From Shinella sp. (GTDB lineage Bacteria > Pseudomonadota > Alphaproteobacteria > Rhizobiales > Rhizobiaceae), in assembly GCA_003248775.1 (NCBI GenBank), contig QFQX01000022.1:1-64000 (forward strand): a stretch of DNA of 64,000 nt, in the 5' to 3' direction. Positions within the stretch are counted from its first letter, which is position 1. Each line of letters opens with the position of its first letter. The position numbers and the translations under genes are program-made. Shown one piece after another: positions 43,351-52,576 of this stretch. The notes beneath the pieces were generated by a model. It was not told where the DNA came from. It was given only the letters and a program-made list of their open reading frames with translations, and did not search any database.

Positions 43351-44154
43351 ATGAAACACACCAGTGAATTCGCCGCCGGCAAGATCCTCGCCACCAGCCA
43401 GAATGGCGTGGGTATCCTGACGATCGACAATCCGGAGCGCAAAAACGCAATCAACGCCGCCATGTGGCGCGCCATACCCGAAGCGATGCACTGGCTCGCC
43501 ACCTGGGGAGAGGCTCGCGTGATCGTACTCACCGGCGGCGGCACCCTTGATTTCAGCGCCGGCGCGGATATCTCCGAATTTCCGACAGTGCGCAAGGACA
43601 CTGCAACGGCAAAGGTCTACGAAAGCGAAAACAGCGCGGCCTTCGCAGCGATCCGCAATTCCCGCGTCCCTGTGATCGCCGCCATTCGCGGCATCTGCTA
43701 CGGCGGCGGCTTCGGGCTGGCGGCGGCAGCCGACCTTCGCATTGCAGCCGAAGACGCCGCATTCGCGGTGCCGGCAGCACGTCTCGGCCTTGCCTATCCG
43801 GCCGACGCAGTACAGGATTTCTTCCACGCGCTCGGGCCGCAGATCTCCCGCAAGATGCTCTTCACCGGCCTTGCCGTAAGCTCAACAGAGCTTTCCAAAG
43901 CCGGCTTCCTGATCGAGGTCACGGCTTCCGCGGCCCTTGACGCAGCGACCCTATCACTCGCGGAAACCATCGCGGCCAACGCACCTCTCTCGGTGCAGGC
44001 TTCCAAGCTCGCCCTTCGCGCCGTAGCAACCAATGACGACGACCTCCTGCGTGAAGCGGAAATCATCGGAGCATCAACCTTCGACAGTTCCGATTACGCA
44101 GAAGGACGCGCAGCGTTCGCGGAAAGACGTCGGCCGATTTTCAATGGGCGCTGA
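43351..44154 (+). CDS. Enoyl-CoA hydratase/isomerase family protein
   Basis: 267 residues of crotonase fold from ATG 43351. Oxyanion-hole stretches are DFSAGADISEFPT (about 68) and GICYGGGFGLAAAADLRIA (about 112). The Glu at the usual second catalytic position of hydratases is not obvious, so it may be an isomerase, hydrolase or decarboxylase of the superfamily. Divergent from cysE. No fatty acid oxidation genes lie beside it. Confidence 0.9.
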   Translation: MKHTSEFAAGKILATSQNGVGILTIDNPERKNAINAAMWRAIPEAMHWLATWGEARVIVLTGGGTLDFSAGADISEFPTVRKDTATAKVYESENSAAFAAIRNSRVPVIAAIRGICYGGGFGLAAAADLRIAAEDAAFAVPAARLGLAYPADAVQDFFHALGPQISRKMLFTGLAVSSTELSKAGFLIEVTASAALDAATLSLAETIAANAPLSVQASKLALRAVATNDDDLLREAEIIGASTFDSSDYAEGRAAFAERRRPIFNGR

Positions 44155-44246
44155 ACACGCAACCAGACAAAACCATGACGTGCAATCCAGTTTGTTGCAA
44201 TTAAAAATAGAATTCATATCATCCCTTAATCAACCGGAGGATGACG

Positions 44247-45035
44247 ATGAGCTGGATCAGCGAGACTGAAATTCTTAAGGATCGTCAGACGTTGAATGGC
44301 GACCTGTTGCCACTTTCAAATAGCCTCATGCTGCGCGTGCTGGGCAGCCCGCGCGGCAATTACGACCAGAGTTGCAGCCCTGTCACCAATCCGCGGATCA
44401 ACCGGCTTATCGTGACGATGAATGTCGGCCCCTTCTCCGTTACCGGCCTGAAGCCCGTTCTCGAGCGGTTGAAGCTCGCCTTTGCAGAGGTTCGACAGAA
44501 GCAGCCTGCCGTCTACGCGACGCTCGGTACTGCCGGCATGCTGTGCTGCCGGTATGTTCGGGGAAGCCGCGCTTCGATCTCCAACCACTCCTGGGGCTGC
44601 GCGATCGACCTGACACTGGAGGGCAAGCTCGATGCACGCGGCGATGGCAAGGCTCAGAAGGGACTGATCGCCATTCATCCCATCATGAACGCCCACCGGT
44701 TTTTCTGGGGCGCCTCCTTCGGGACTGAAGACTCCATGCACTTCGAGATCAGCCAGCAGCAGCTTCTCGAATGGCATAGGGATGGCGTGCTGGGCGAAAA
44801 GACAACAATTCCCGCGGAGGCCGAACGACTGGCTCTCGGCGACCGGGGTCCGGAAGTGGAATGGATTCAGCAGCGATTGAACCGCTTGCACGGGCTGGAT
44901 GTCGATGAAGACGGCATCTTCGGCCCGGCCACCCGTGCCGCCGTCATCGAATTCCAGATCCGCCACAACCTCGCCACGGATGGCATAGTCGGCCCGGAAA
45001 CGATGACGGCTCTCAAGCAAGCCTCGCCTGCCTGA
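44247..45035 (+). CDS. M15-type D-Ala-D-Ala peptidase with C-terminal peptidoglycan-binding domain
   Basis: 262 residues. Zinc-peptidase signatures of family M15 are visible: NHSWGCAIDL (His and Asp ligands, SxHxxGxAxD type) and DSMHFEI (second His). Residues about 195-260 form a PG_binding_1 domain (GPEVEWIQQRLNRLHGL then GIFGPATRAAVIEFQ). No signal peptide is seen, so it is either exported in another way or phage-derived; fused M15/PGB proteins occur as endolysins. ATG 44247 is preferred because the GGAGG at 44236-44240 abuts an earlier ATG. Confidence 0.85.
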   Translation: MSWISETEILKDRQTLNGDLLPLSNSLMLRVLGSPRGNYDQSCSPVTNPRINRLIVTMNVGPFSVTGLKPVLERLKLAFAEVRQKQPAVYATLGTAGMLCCRYVRGSRASISNHSWGCAIDLTLEGKLDARGDGKAQKGLIAIHPIMNAHRFFWGASFGTEDSMHFEISQQQLLEWHRDGVLGEKTTIPAEAERLALGDRGPEVEWIQQRLNRLHGLDVDEDGIFGPATRAAVIEFQIRHNLATDGIVGPETMTALKQASPA

Positions 45036-45131
45036 ACAATAGCGATTGGACATGGAATTTCGCATCCTGAATTTTTCGCAGGATGCCGAATTGCGACGAA
45101 AATCCAGGAAACGGTTAGAGAATCGGAAATA

Positions 45132-45920
45132 TCACAGCGCGCGTCTAAGCGCGCTGTAGAACTCCAGTACAGCCTTCTTGAACACCCGGTCGCCGACGGC
45201 CAGCATGTGGTCGCGGTTTGGAATGTCGATGCCCTGTGCATGGGGCATCAGGGCGGCCAGTTCATGCGGCGAACCGGCAATATCGTCCCTGGTTCCGACG
45301 GCGATCAAGGTCGGAGCATCGACTCTTGCTATATCCGCGCGGCTCACCAGATCTCTCGACGTACTGATGCAAGCGGCAAGCGCGAAGCGATCGGAATGCG
45401 TCTGTTCGGCGAACTGCCGGAACATCCGTCCGCGCGTATGGGTCACATCGTCGAGCGACGGCGCAAGAAGGGCTTCGGCAATCGGATCCCAGTCGCCGAC
45501 ACCGTCGCAGAGGCCGATTCCCAATCCGCCGAAGACGAGAGAACGAACGCGGTCCGCGTGCTCGATCGCGAGAAATGCGGAAATGCGCGCGCCCATCGAA
45601 TAGCCCATGACATGGGCCTGCTCGATGCCGAGATGGGTCAGCAGCGCTGCGGCATCTCCCGCCATCATAGAGGGATGATAGGCCTCCTGCTCATGCGGCC
45701 GGTCGCTTGCGCCATGTCCCCTGTTGTCGAGGGCTATGACACGATAGCCCGCCTCACCCAGGGTTCTCAGCCATCCCGGATAGACCCAGTTGACGTTTGC
45801 CGTCGAGGCAAAGCCATGAATCAGCAGCACCGGCTCGCCCGCCGGATCCCCCTCGTCGAAATAGGCTAGCTGGAAGCCGTCATGTATGAAGGAAGAGAAA
45901 GGAGGCGCATCGAGATTCAT
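45132..45920 (-). CDS. Alpha/beta-fold hydrolase
   Basis: 262 residues. The nucleophile elbow GYSMG (about 106), the oxyanion HGFAS region (about 35) and a C-terminal His in NRDHM (about 240) give a full triad with an Asp in the GTRDD stretch. Substrate unknown; similar proteins include esterases and dienelactone-type hydrolases. No signal peptide. Convergent with the M15 peptidase gene. Confidence 0.88.
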   Translation of the reverse strand: MNLDAPPFSSFIHDGFQLAYFDEGDPAGEPVLLIHGFASTANVNWVYPGWLRTLGEAGYRVIALDNRGHGASDRPHEQEAYHPSMMAGDAAALLTHLGIEQAHVMGYSMGARISAFLAIEHADRVRSLVFGGLGIGLCDGVGDWDPIAEALLAPSLDDVTHTRGRMFRQFAEQTHSDRFALAACISTSRDLVSRADIARVDAPTLIAVGTRDDIAGSPHELAALMPHAQGIDIPNRDHMLAVGDRVFKKAVLEFYSALRRAL

Positions 45921-46088
45921 CGGTCATTCCTGTCGGCAGCATTGTGTTACAACAATATTGAAAGCCGCCCCGACCTCAAACCCCTCCCCTTGCGTTTTTC
46001 TGTGACTCCGGACCGTGTTTGGCTCTACCCTTTTCAAAGGAAGGAAGATAATGTCCGGGCACTTTCGAATGGCATAGCGGAGAAAAAC

Positions 46089-46334
46089 ATGGCCGGGCAC
46101 AGCATTCCCCATTTCCAGAACGACGGCGGTCACGCAGTGATCGAGATCGGCGTGAAGGAATTCATGTGCACGGGTGCATCGGCTCCCTTCGACCATCCGC
46201 ACATCTTCATCGACATGGGACATGACAACGAGAAGGTCTGCTCCTATTGCTCGACGCTCTACAAGTACAACCCGTCCCTCAAGGCCGAACAGACCAACCC
46301 GCCGGGCTGCGTCTACCACGTGAAGGCGGCCTGA
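46089..46334 (+). CDS. CHCC zinc-finger protein, NDUFS6-like
   Basis: 81 residues. The conserved zinc ligands are C27 (EFMCTGASAPFDHPHIFIDMG), the His at 36 or 38, and C51/C54 (KVCSYCSTLYKYN), the Zf-CHCC family. The mitochondrial homologue NDUFS6 is a complex I subunit, and alphaproteobacterial complex I contains an equivalent. ATG 46089 starts the conserved part; upstream open sequence is not used. The nuo operon is not in this window. An NDUFS4-like gene lies 9.4 kb away at 55735. Confidence 0.88.
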   Translation: MAGHSIPHFQNDGGHAVIEIGVKEFMCTGASAPFDHPHIFIDMGHDNEKVCSYCSTLYKYNPSLKAEQTNPPGCVYHVKAA

Positions 46335-46359
46335 GCGGCGCTCCTGATCGGCCAGTTCC

Positions 46360-47526
46360 ATGACCATCAAGACCGCCGCCATCATCGGAGCAGGCGTCGC
46401 GGGCTTGACTGCTGCGCTTTCGCTTGCACGGCATGGCATTCATGTCGATATCCTGGAACAGGCACCGCAACTCGGTGAGGTGGGAGCAGGCCTCCAGCTC
46501 TCTCCAAACGCCACCCGCATTCTCGCCGAACTCGGCGTGTTGCCGGAGATAGAACAGCACTGGCTAGAGCCGGATGAGATCCGGCTCGCCTCGGGCACTT
46601 CGCTCAAGCCTCTTGCCACCGTTCCCGCCGGGCGCTTCGCCCGCGAGCGCTGGGGAGCGCCCTATGGCGTTCTTCATCGCTCGACACTGCAGCAGGCACT
46701 GTTGACCGCGGTCATCCGTAACTCCCACTGCAAGCTCCATCTCGGACAGCGGATCGAAAACGCCACCGCATCGGCGATCGAGGCAATGACCGGGACCAGG
46801 CCCGAACTGGTCGTCGGAGCGGATGGTGCATGGTCGCCGGCGCGAAAACTCATCGAGGGCAGCCCGAAGATCGCCTTTTCCGGCAATATCGCGTGGCGCT
46901 TTACAGTTCCCGCCGCCGGCGCGCCCGCTTTCCTGAGCAATCGCTGCGTTACCGCCTTTCTCGGTCCCAAGACGCATCTGGTCTGTTATCCGCTGAACGA
47001 GATCGATGGCTTCAACCTTGTTGCCATCGCCGCGGGCATGAACCCCGGCGAAACCTGGGCGGCACAGGGAAGCGACATCCAGCATGGCATGCTGCTCGCG
47101 CAGTTTTCCGGCTGGAACCCTTTCATCCTGGCGCTTCTCGCGGGTGTGAAACAGGCAACGTTCTGGCCACTCTATGAGGCCTCACCGGGTAACTGGCAGA
47201 ATGGTCGCGACACCGTGTTGATCGGCGATGCGGCCCATGCGATGATGCCGTTTTCGGCGCAGGGCGCGGTCATGGCCATCGAGGACGGGTTCGAGCTTGC
47301 CGGTAATGTCTCCGGCTCCCTTCCGCTCGCTCAGTCGCTTGCGGCATTCGAAACCCACCGCAAGGCGCGCGCAGGGCGCGTGAAGGCGCGGGGTGCCTTC
47401 AACAAATTCGCCTATCATGCCCGCGGACCGGTCCGCGTTGCGCGTGACATAGTCCTGTCATTGCGCCAGCCGCAGAGCCTCGCCGCTGATTTCGACTGGC
47501 TCTACGGCTATCGAGCAAAAGGCTGA
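46360..47526 (+). CDS. FAD-dependent monooxygenase (salicylate hydroxylase-like)
   Basis: 388 residues of the aromatic hydroxylase (FAD_binding_3) family. The N-terminal Rossmann motif is GAGVAGLTAALSLARHG, the middle motif ELVVGADGAWSPARK corresponds to the DG fingerprint, and GDAAHAMMPFSAQGA is the FAD ribityl-binding motif. Substrate is not defined; relatives act on salicylate, 3-hydroxybenzoate or ubiquinone precursors. It starts 26 bp after the zinc-finger gene, so they may be co-transcribed. Convergent with metC. Confidence 0.9.
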   Translation: MTIKTAAIIGAGVAGLTAALSLARHGIHVDILEQAPQLGEVGAGLQLSPNATRILAELGVLPEIEQHWLEPDEIRLASGTSLKPLATVPAGRFARERWGAPYGVLHRSTLQQALLTAVIRNSHCKLHLGQRIENATASAIEAMTGTRPELVVGADGAWSPARKLIEGSPKIAFSGNIAWRFTVPAAGAPAFLSNRCVTAFLGPKTHLVCYPLNEIDGFNLVAIAAGMNPGETWAAQGSDIQHGMLLAQFSGWNPFILALLAGVKQATFWPLYEASPGNWQNGRDTVLIGDAAHAMMPFSAQGAVMAIEDGFELAGNVSGSLPLAQSLAAFETHRKARAGRVKARGAFNKFAYHARGPVRVARDIVLSLRQPQSLAADFDWLYGYRAKG

Positions 47527-47528
47527 CC

Positions 47529-48719
47529 TCAGATCGCCGCCGCGGCGGCGAAGCCCTTTTCGAGATCTGCAATAATGTCCTCGACATTCTCCAGACCGAT
47601 CTGAAGGCGGATGACCGGACCTTTCTTCGGCGCCTTGCAGATCTTGCGATCGTCGAGATTGACCATCACGGCAAGGCTCTCGTAACCGCCCCACGAATAG
47701 CCGAGACCGAAGATATTGAGGCTATCAAGGAATGCGCGTGCCTTTGGCTTGAACTGCGCCGGATCGTCGACCGCCAGCACAAAGGAGAAAATGCCGCTCG
47801 CGCCCTTGAAGTCGCGTTTCCAGATTTCGTGGCCGGGGAAGCTTGGCAGAGCCGGGTGGAGCACGGCGGCGACGTCCGCCCTGCCCTCCAGCCACTGTGC
47901 CACAGCAAGAGCGCTTTTCTGGTGCGCATCGAGGCGCAGTCCCATGGTTCGGAGACCCCGCAGGATCTGATAGGAATCATCTGGAGAGACGCAGATACCA
48001 AGCGTGATCCTCGCCTCATCCAGTGCACGCCAATAGGTTTCGTTTGCCGAGACGGTGCCGAACAGCACATCCGAGTGACCGGACGGATATTTGGTTGCGG
48101 CGTGGATCGAAATGTCAGCGCCGAAATCAAGCGGACGGAAATAGAGCGGCGTTGCCCAGGTGTTGTCCAACGTCACCACGCAGCCGTGCTTGTGCGCAAC
48201 ATCGGCGATGGCGCGAATATCCTGCATTTCGAAGGTGTTGGAACCCGGCGCTTCGGTATGCACCAGCTTGGTGTTCGGCTTGATCAGGGCTTCGATGCCT
48301 GCACCGATGGTTGGGTCGTAATATTCCACGCTCACGCCGAGACGGGTCAGCATCGTGTCGCAGAAATGACGGCACGGCGAATAAACCGAATCGACGATCA
48401 GGGCATGATCGCCCGCGGACAGGAATGCCAGGAAAGGAACGGTGATTGCAGCCAGACCCGATGGGACAAGAATGGTGCCGGCCGAGCCTTCGAGTTCATC
48501 GATGGCGTTGCAGAGTGCATCCGTGGTCGGCGTGGCGCGCGTGCCGTAAGTGTATTTCTGCGCGCGCGTTTCCATCGTCCGGGTGTCGGGAAACAGCACC
48601 GTCGAGGCACGCACCACCGGCGGATTGACGAAACCGAAGAAATCCGACGGATCGTTGCCGATATGGCAAAGTTTCGTGTCAGTACCGGCGTTGGCCAGCA
48701 TCTCTTTTCGGTTCTTCAT
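47529..48719 (-). CDS. metC: Cystathionine beta-lyase
   Basis: PLP enzyme that converts cystathionine to homocysteine in methionine synthesis. 396 residues from ATG 48719. PLP Lys is in IHAATKYPSGHSDVLFG, and the NTWATPLYFRPLDFGAD stretch is typical of the Cys/Met-metabolism PLP family. Starts at 48761 are also possible, but the upstream residues are not conserved. The metC - aapJ pairing is common in Rhizobium. It lies 361 bp from aapJ, divergently transcribed. Confidence 0.92.
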   Translation of the reverse strand: MKNRKEMLANAGTDTKLCHIGNDPSDFFGFVNPPVVRASTVLFPDTRTMETRAQKYTYGTRATPTTDALCNAIDELEGSAGTILVPSGLAAITVPFLAFLSAGDHALIVDSVYSPCRHFCDTMLTRLGVSVEYYDPTIGAGIEALIKPNTKLVHTEAPGSNTFEMQDIRAIADVAHKHGCVVTLDNTWATPLYFRPLDFGADISIHAATKYPSGHSDVLFGTVSANETYWRALDEARITLGICVSPDDSYQILRGLRTMGLRLDAHQKSALAVAQWLEGRADVAAVLHPALPSFPGHEIWKRDFKGASGIFSFVLAVDDPAQFKPKARAFLDSLNIFGLGYSWGGYESLAVMVNLDDRKICKAPKKGPVIRLQIGLENVEDIIADLEKGFAAAAAI

Positions 48720-49080
48720 GGGTGATTTGTACCTTTGCTGAGGGGGTCTTTCGTCCATCATTTGTGACGGCCTACATGCAACCGGTCAAGTGGCGCGAAG
48801 TGATGGAATGGTATGTGTAAAGCGCAACCCAAAGCGTTTGCAGCCGGCGATTTTTTATTCATCACCTGCCTCAACGAGCCGAAAACTGCCTCATTTTCAA
48901 TCGGTTTTAGCAAATTGCCGCTTTTCTGCCCGATTCCAACCATCAACACTTGACCACACATCCATTTACGACTGTGATAGGTCGTTCGCTAACCGGGAGG
49001 CCAGCGGACTGGCGAGCAAAACCGTACGCAGTTACGCAACTCGCTGTGAGGCAAAAGACAACAAGATAAGGGTTGGGAAG
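48720..49080. other. 361-bp divergent promoter region between metC and aapJ
   Basis: No protein gene supported. It should carry both promoters. No clear SAM-type riboswitch fold was recognised upstream of metC. The open frame running into aapJ from 48790 begins far before the signal peptide and is not the real start. Confidence 0.55.
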
Positions 49081-50109
49081 ATGAACAAGAAGATTCTGTC
49101 CGCCGCGCTCGGCGCCGCAGTTCTCGGTTTAGGCGCAGCGGCAGCCAATGCCGGCACGCTTGACGACGTGAAGGCGAAGGGCTTCGTCCAGTGCGGCGTG
49201 AACGGCTCGAATCTCGCCGGCTTCGGCGCACAGGATTCCTCGGGCAACTGGACCGGCCTCGACGTCGATCTGTGCCGCGCCGTCGCAGCTTCGGTTTTCG
49301 GCGATGCGACCAAGGTCAAGTACACGCCCCTTTCGGCAAAGGATCGATTCCCGGCGCTGCAGTCCGGCGAAGTCGACATGCTTGCCCGTAACACCACATG
49401 GACGATCAGCCGCGATTCTCAGCTCGGTTTCGATTTCCGCGCGGTAAACTACTACGACGGCCAGGGCTTCATGGTCCCGAAGAGCCTGAACGTGAAGTCC
49501 GCTCTCGAGCTTTCTGGTGCTGCCGTCTGCGTACAATCCGGCACCACGACAGAACTCAACCTTGCCGACTACTTCAAGGCCAACAACCTTGAATACAAGC
49601 CGGTTGTTTTCGAAAAGCAGGAAGAAGTCGATGCTGCCTACCAGTCTGGCCGCTGCGACGTCTACACCACCGACCAGTCGGGCCTGTATTCGATCCGCCT
49701 GTCGCTTTCGAACCCGGCCGACCACGTGATCCTGCCGGAAATCATCTCCAAGGAACCGCTCGGCCCGGGCGTTCGCCAGAACGATTCCAAGTGGTTCGAC
49801 ATCGTGACCTGGGCGCATTACGCCATGGTTACGGCTGAAGAGTTCGGCATCACCTCGGCCAATGTCGATGAAATGACCAAGTCGGCCAACCCGGACATCA
49901 AGCGCTTCCTCGGCGAGGAAAAGGACCAGACGATCGGCAAGGATCTCGGCGTTGAAGAGAAGTGGGCCTACAACATCGTCAAGCAGGTCGGTAACTACGG
50001 CGAAAGCTTCGACCGCAACGTCGGCGAAGGCTCGAACCTGAAGATCCAGCGCGGCCTGAATGCCCTGTGGACCAAGGGCGGCCTGCAGTACGCTCCGCCG
50101 ATCCGCTAA
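49081..50109 (+). CDS. aapJ: General L-amino acid ABC transporter substrate-binding protein
   Basis: Periplasmic receptor of the broad-specificity rhizobial Aap system. 342 residues with a signal peptide (MNKKILSAALGAAVLGL, cleavage near NAGTLDDV at about 24). The family stretch GNWTGLDVDLCRAVAASVFGD and the pair of Cys typical of cluster F proteins are present. It is followed by a strong hairpin at 50128-50149 and then aapQ, with abundant receptor over permease expected. Confidence 0.95.
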   Translation: MNKKILSAALGAAVLGLGAAAANAGTLDDVKAKGFVQCGVNGSNLAGFGAQDSSGNWTGLDVDLCRAVAASVFGDATKVKYTPLSAKDRFPALQSGEVDMLARNTTWTISRDSQLGFDFRAVNYYDGQGFMVPKSLNVKSALELSGAAVCVQSGTTTELNLADYFKANNLEYKPVVFEKQEEVDAAYQSGRCDVYTTDQSGLYSIRLSLSNPADHVILPEIISKEPLGPGVRQNDSKWFDIVTWAHYAMVTAEEFGITSANVDEMTKSANPDIKRFLGEEKDQTIGKDLGVEEKWAYNIVKQVGNYGESFDRNVGEGSNLKIQRGLNALWTKGGLQYAPPIR

Positions 50110-50127
50110 GGCGATCGGCACTCGTGG

Positions 50128-50149
50128 GAAGGCGCGCCTCGGCGCCTTC
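50128..50149 (+). promoter_or_regulatory. Intercistronic hairpin after aapJ
   Basis: GAAGGCGC (50128-50135) and GCGCCTTC (50142-50149) form a perfect 8-bp stem with a 6-base loop. With no T-run it is more likely to protect the aapJ mRNA end than to terminate; this gives differential expression in many ABC receptor operons. Confidence 0.6.
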
Positions 50150-50205
50150 TCACTGATAATAAATGAAGAAGACAGCCAAAAACGGCTGCGAACAGGGGAT
50201 AACGC

Positions 50206-51399
50206 ATGGCAGTGGTCGCCACCAACGGAGACGGCGCTGGCCGCCCGGTACAGTCATTTATTTACAATCCGGCTGTCCGGCAGTTTGTCTATCAAGCGCT
50301 GACAGTCATAGCGATAGTCTGGATTTTCTGGTTTGCCGGCTCCAACGCCGTCGCGAACCTCCAGAAAGCCAACATGACGGCTGGCTTCGGCTTTCTCAAC
50401 GGTCGCGCGGGTTTTGACATCGCGCAGACACCCATCAGCTACTCAAGCGACGAATCCTACGGCAGGGCACTGCTCGTCGGCTTCATCAACACTCTGATCG
50501 TAGCGGCCTGTGGTATCGTTACCGCCACCATTATCGGCCTTCTGGTCGGCATCGGCCGCCTTTCCAACAACTGGCTGATTGCGCGCCTGACAACCGTCTA
50601 TGTGGAAGTGTTCCGCAACATTCCGCCGCTCCTGGTCATTTTCTTCTGGTACAAGGGCGTCTTGTCGCTGCTTCCAGATGTGCGGGCCTCTCTCGAGCTG
50701 CCACTCTCCATCTTCGTCAGCAACCGCGGCATATACATGCCGGCCCCGGTATTGGGTGAAGGCGACTGGGCGGTACTTGCCGCGTTTATCGTCGGCATAA
50801 TCGCCTCCGTCTTTTACACGATGTGGGCGAACAAGCAGCAGCTCCTGACCGGGCGTCGGCCGCCGGTTCTGCTGGTCAACATCGCGCTGATCATTGGACT
50901 GCCGTTCGTCGTATTTGCCGTCCTCGGCTTCCCGGTGACCTTCGACATTCCGGAACTCGGCAAGTTCAACATGCGCGGCGGCACGGTCATTGGCCCGGAA
51001 TTCCTGTCGCTCTATCTGGCTCTTTCCTTCTACACCGCTGCCTTCATTGCCGAAATCGTGCGAGCCGGGATCAAGGGCGTGTCGAAAGGGCAGAGCGAAG
51101 CGGCATCCGCGCTCGGTATCCGTTCAGGTCTCACGACCCGTCTGGTCGTACTGCCACAGGCGCTGCGGATCATCATTCCGCCGCTGACCTCGCAATATCT
51201 CAACCTGACCAAGAACTCGTCTCTTGCGGTGGCCATCGGCTATGCCGATCTCGTGGCCGTCGGCGGAACGATCCTCAACCAGTCCGGTCACTCGATCGAG
51301 ATCATCGCCATCTGGATGGCTATCTATGTCTCGATAAGCCTCGCGACCTCGCTGTTCATGAACTGGTTCAATGCCAAGATGGCTCTGGTGGAGCGCTGA
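50206..51399 (+). CDS. aapQ: General L-amino acid ABC transporter permease
   Basis: First permease subunit. 397 residues with an extended N-terminal region and a duplicated-looking set of about eight membrane segments. The C-terminal EAA loop is clear: EIVRAGIKGVSKGQSEAASALGI, which docks on the ATPase AapP. The stop at 51397-51399 lies one base before the aapM ATG. Confidence 0.94.
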   Translation: MAVVATNGDGAGRPVQSFIYNPAVRQFVYQALTVIAIVWIFWFAGSNAVANLQKANMTAGFGFLNGRAGFDIAQTPISYSSDESYGRALLVGFINTLIVAACGIVTATIIGLLVGIGRLSNNWLIARLTTVYVEVFRNIPPLLVIFFWYKGVLSLLPDVRASLELPLSIFVSNRGIYMPAPVLGEGDWAVLAAFIVGIIASVFYTMWANKQQLLTGRRPPVLLVNIALIIGLPFVVFAVLGFPVTFDIPELGKFNMRGGTVIGPEFLSLYLALSFYTAAFIAEIVRAGIKGVSKGQSEAASALGIRSGLTTRLVVLPQALRIIIPPLTSQYLNLTKNSSLAVAIGYADLVAVGGTILNQSGHSIEIIAIWMAIYVSISLATSLFMNWFNAKMALVER

Positions 51400-51400
51400 G

Positions 51401-52558
51401 ATGAGCAACGACACTGTTTCCTACGTAAGAAACGATTTCCTGCCTGCCCTACCCGCCCCGTCGAGCGGCAGCTCTGTTGGCGGCTGGCTGCGCAAGAACC
51501 TCTTCGCAACACCGCTCGACAGCCTGATGTCCGTTTTGTTCGGCGTCGTGATCATCTGGTTCGTCGTGTCGAGCGTCGACTGGCTCTTCCTTTCAGCGGT
51601 CTGGAGTGGCGACGGACGCGCGGCCTGCGCGACCATCGCCCAGGGCGGCACGCAGCCCGATGGCTGGAGCGGCGCCTGCTGGGCCTATGTCGGCGACTGG
51701 TTCACCCAGTTCATGGTGGGGTCCTATCCCCGTGATCAGCTCTGGCGCCCGATCCTGATCGCCATCCTGTTCGTCGGTCTGCTCACAACGATGCTGATCC
51801 CGTCTATCCCCCGAAAGGGACTGAACGCGATCCTGCTGCTGGTGGCCCTGCCGATCCTCGCCTATGTCCTTCTGCTCGGCGGCTACTTCGGTCTCAGCCA
51901 CGTCGAGACGACCCAGTGGGGCGGGCTTATGGTCACGCTGATCCTTTCCTTCGTCGGCATCGTCGTGTCGTTACCGGTTGGCATCCTGCTTGCTCTCGGG
52001 CGTCGGTCGAAAATGCCGATCGTGAAGGCGGCATCCGTCGGCTTCATCGAACTGGTGCGCGGCGTACCGCTCATCACCGTGCTGTTCATGGCCAGCGTGC
52101 TTCTGCCGCTGTTCCTGACGCCCGGCAACAACATCGACAAGTTCCTCCGTGCACTGGTCGGCGTATCCATCTTCGCCTCTGCATACATGGCGGAAGTGAT
52201 CCGGGGCGGTCTGCAGGCGATCCCAAAGGGCCAATACGAAGGCGCCGATTCACTCGGCCTGAGCTACGGCCAAAAGATGACCTTCATCATCATGCCTCAG
52301 GCGATGAAGCTGGTCATTCCCGGCATCGTGAATACCTTCATCGGCATGTTCAAGGACACTTCGCTGGTGTCGATCATCAACATGTACGACCTGCTGGGCA
52401 TCGTGAAGGCAAGCTTCGGCGACGCCAACTGGCTGACGCCGGTGACGCCGCTCACGGGCCTGATCTTCGCCGGTTTCATCTTCTGGCTTTTCTGCTTCGG
52501 TATGTCGCGTTACTCCGCCTTCATGGAACGACACCTCGACACCGGCCACAAACGATAA
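51401..52558 (+). CDS. aapM: General L-amino acid ABC transporter permease
   Basis: Second permease subunit, 385 residues with about eight membrane segments and a C-terminal EAA loop: EVIRGGLQAIPKGQYEGADSLGLSYG. ATG 51401 begins one base after the aapQ stop. It pairs with AapQ to form the channel. Confidence 0.94.
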   Translation: MSNDTVSYVRNDFLPALPAPSSGSSVGGWLRKNLFATPLDSLMSVLFGVVIIWFVVSSVDWLFLSAVWSGDGRAACATIAQGGTQPDGWSGACWAYVGDWFTQFMVGSYPRDQLWRPILIAILFVGLLTTMLIPSIPRKGLNAILLLVALPILAYVLLLGGYFGLSHVETTQWGGLMVTLILSFVGIVVSLPVGILLALGRRSKMPIVKAASVGFIELVRGVPLITVLFMASVLLPLFLTPGNNIDKFLRALVGVSIFASAYMAEVIRGGLQAIPKGQYEGADSLGLSYGQKMTFIIMPQAMKLVIPGIVNTFIGMFKDTSLVSIINMYDLLGIVKASFGDANWLTPVTPLTGLIFAGFIFWLFCFGMSRYSAFMERHLDTGHKR

Positions 52559-52576
52559 TTCAGGGAAACACCACAC

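Noticed and set aside
48720..48960. Possible SAM riboswitch upstream of metC
   Set aside because: No SAM-II pseudoknot-like pattern could be traced by eye, so it was not called.
49129..50121. 330-codon minus-strand frame opposite aapJ
   Set aside because: aapJ has a signal peptide and ABC receptor motifs; the opposite frame is a shadow.
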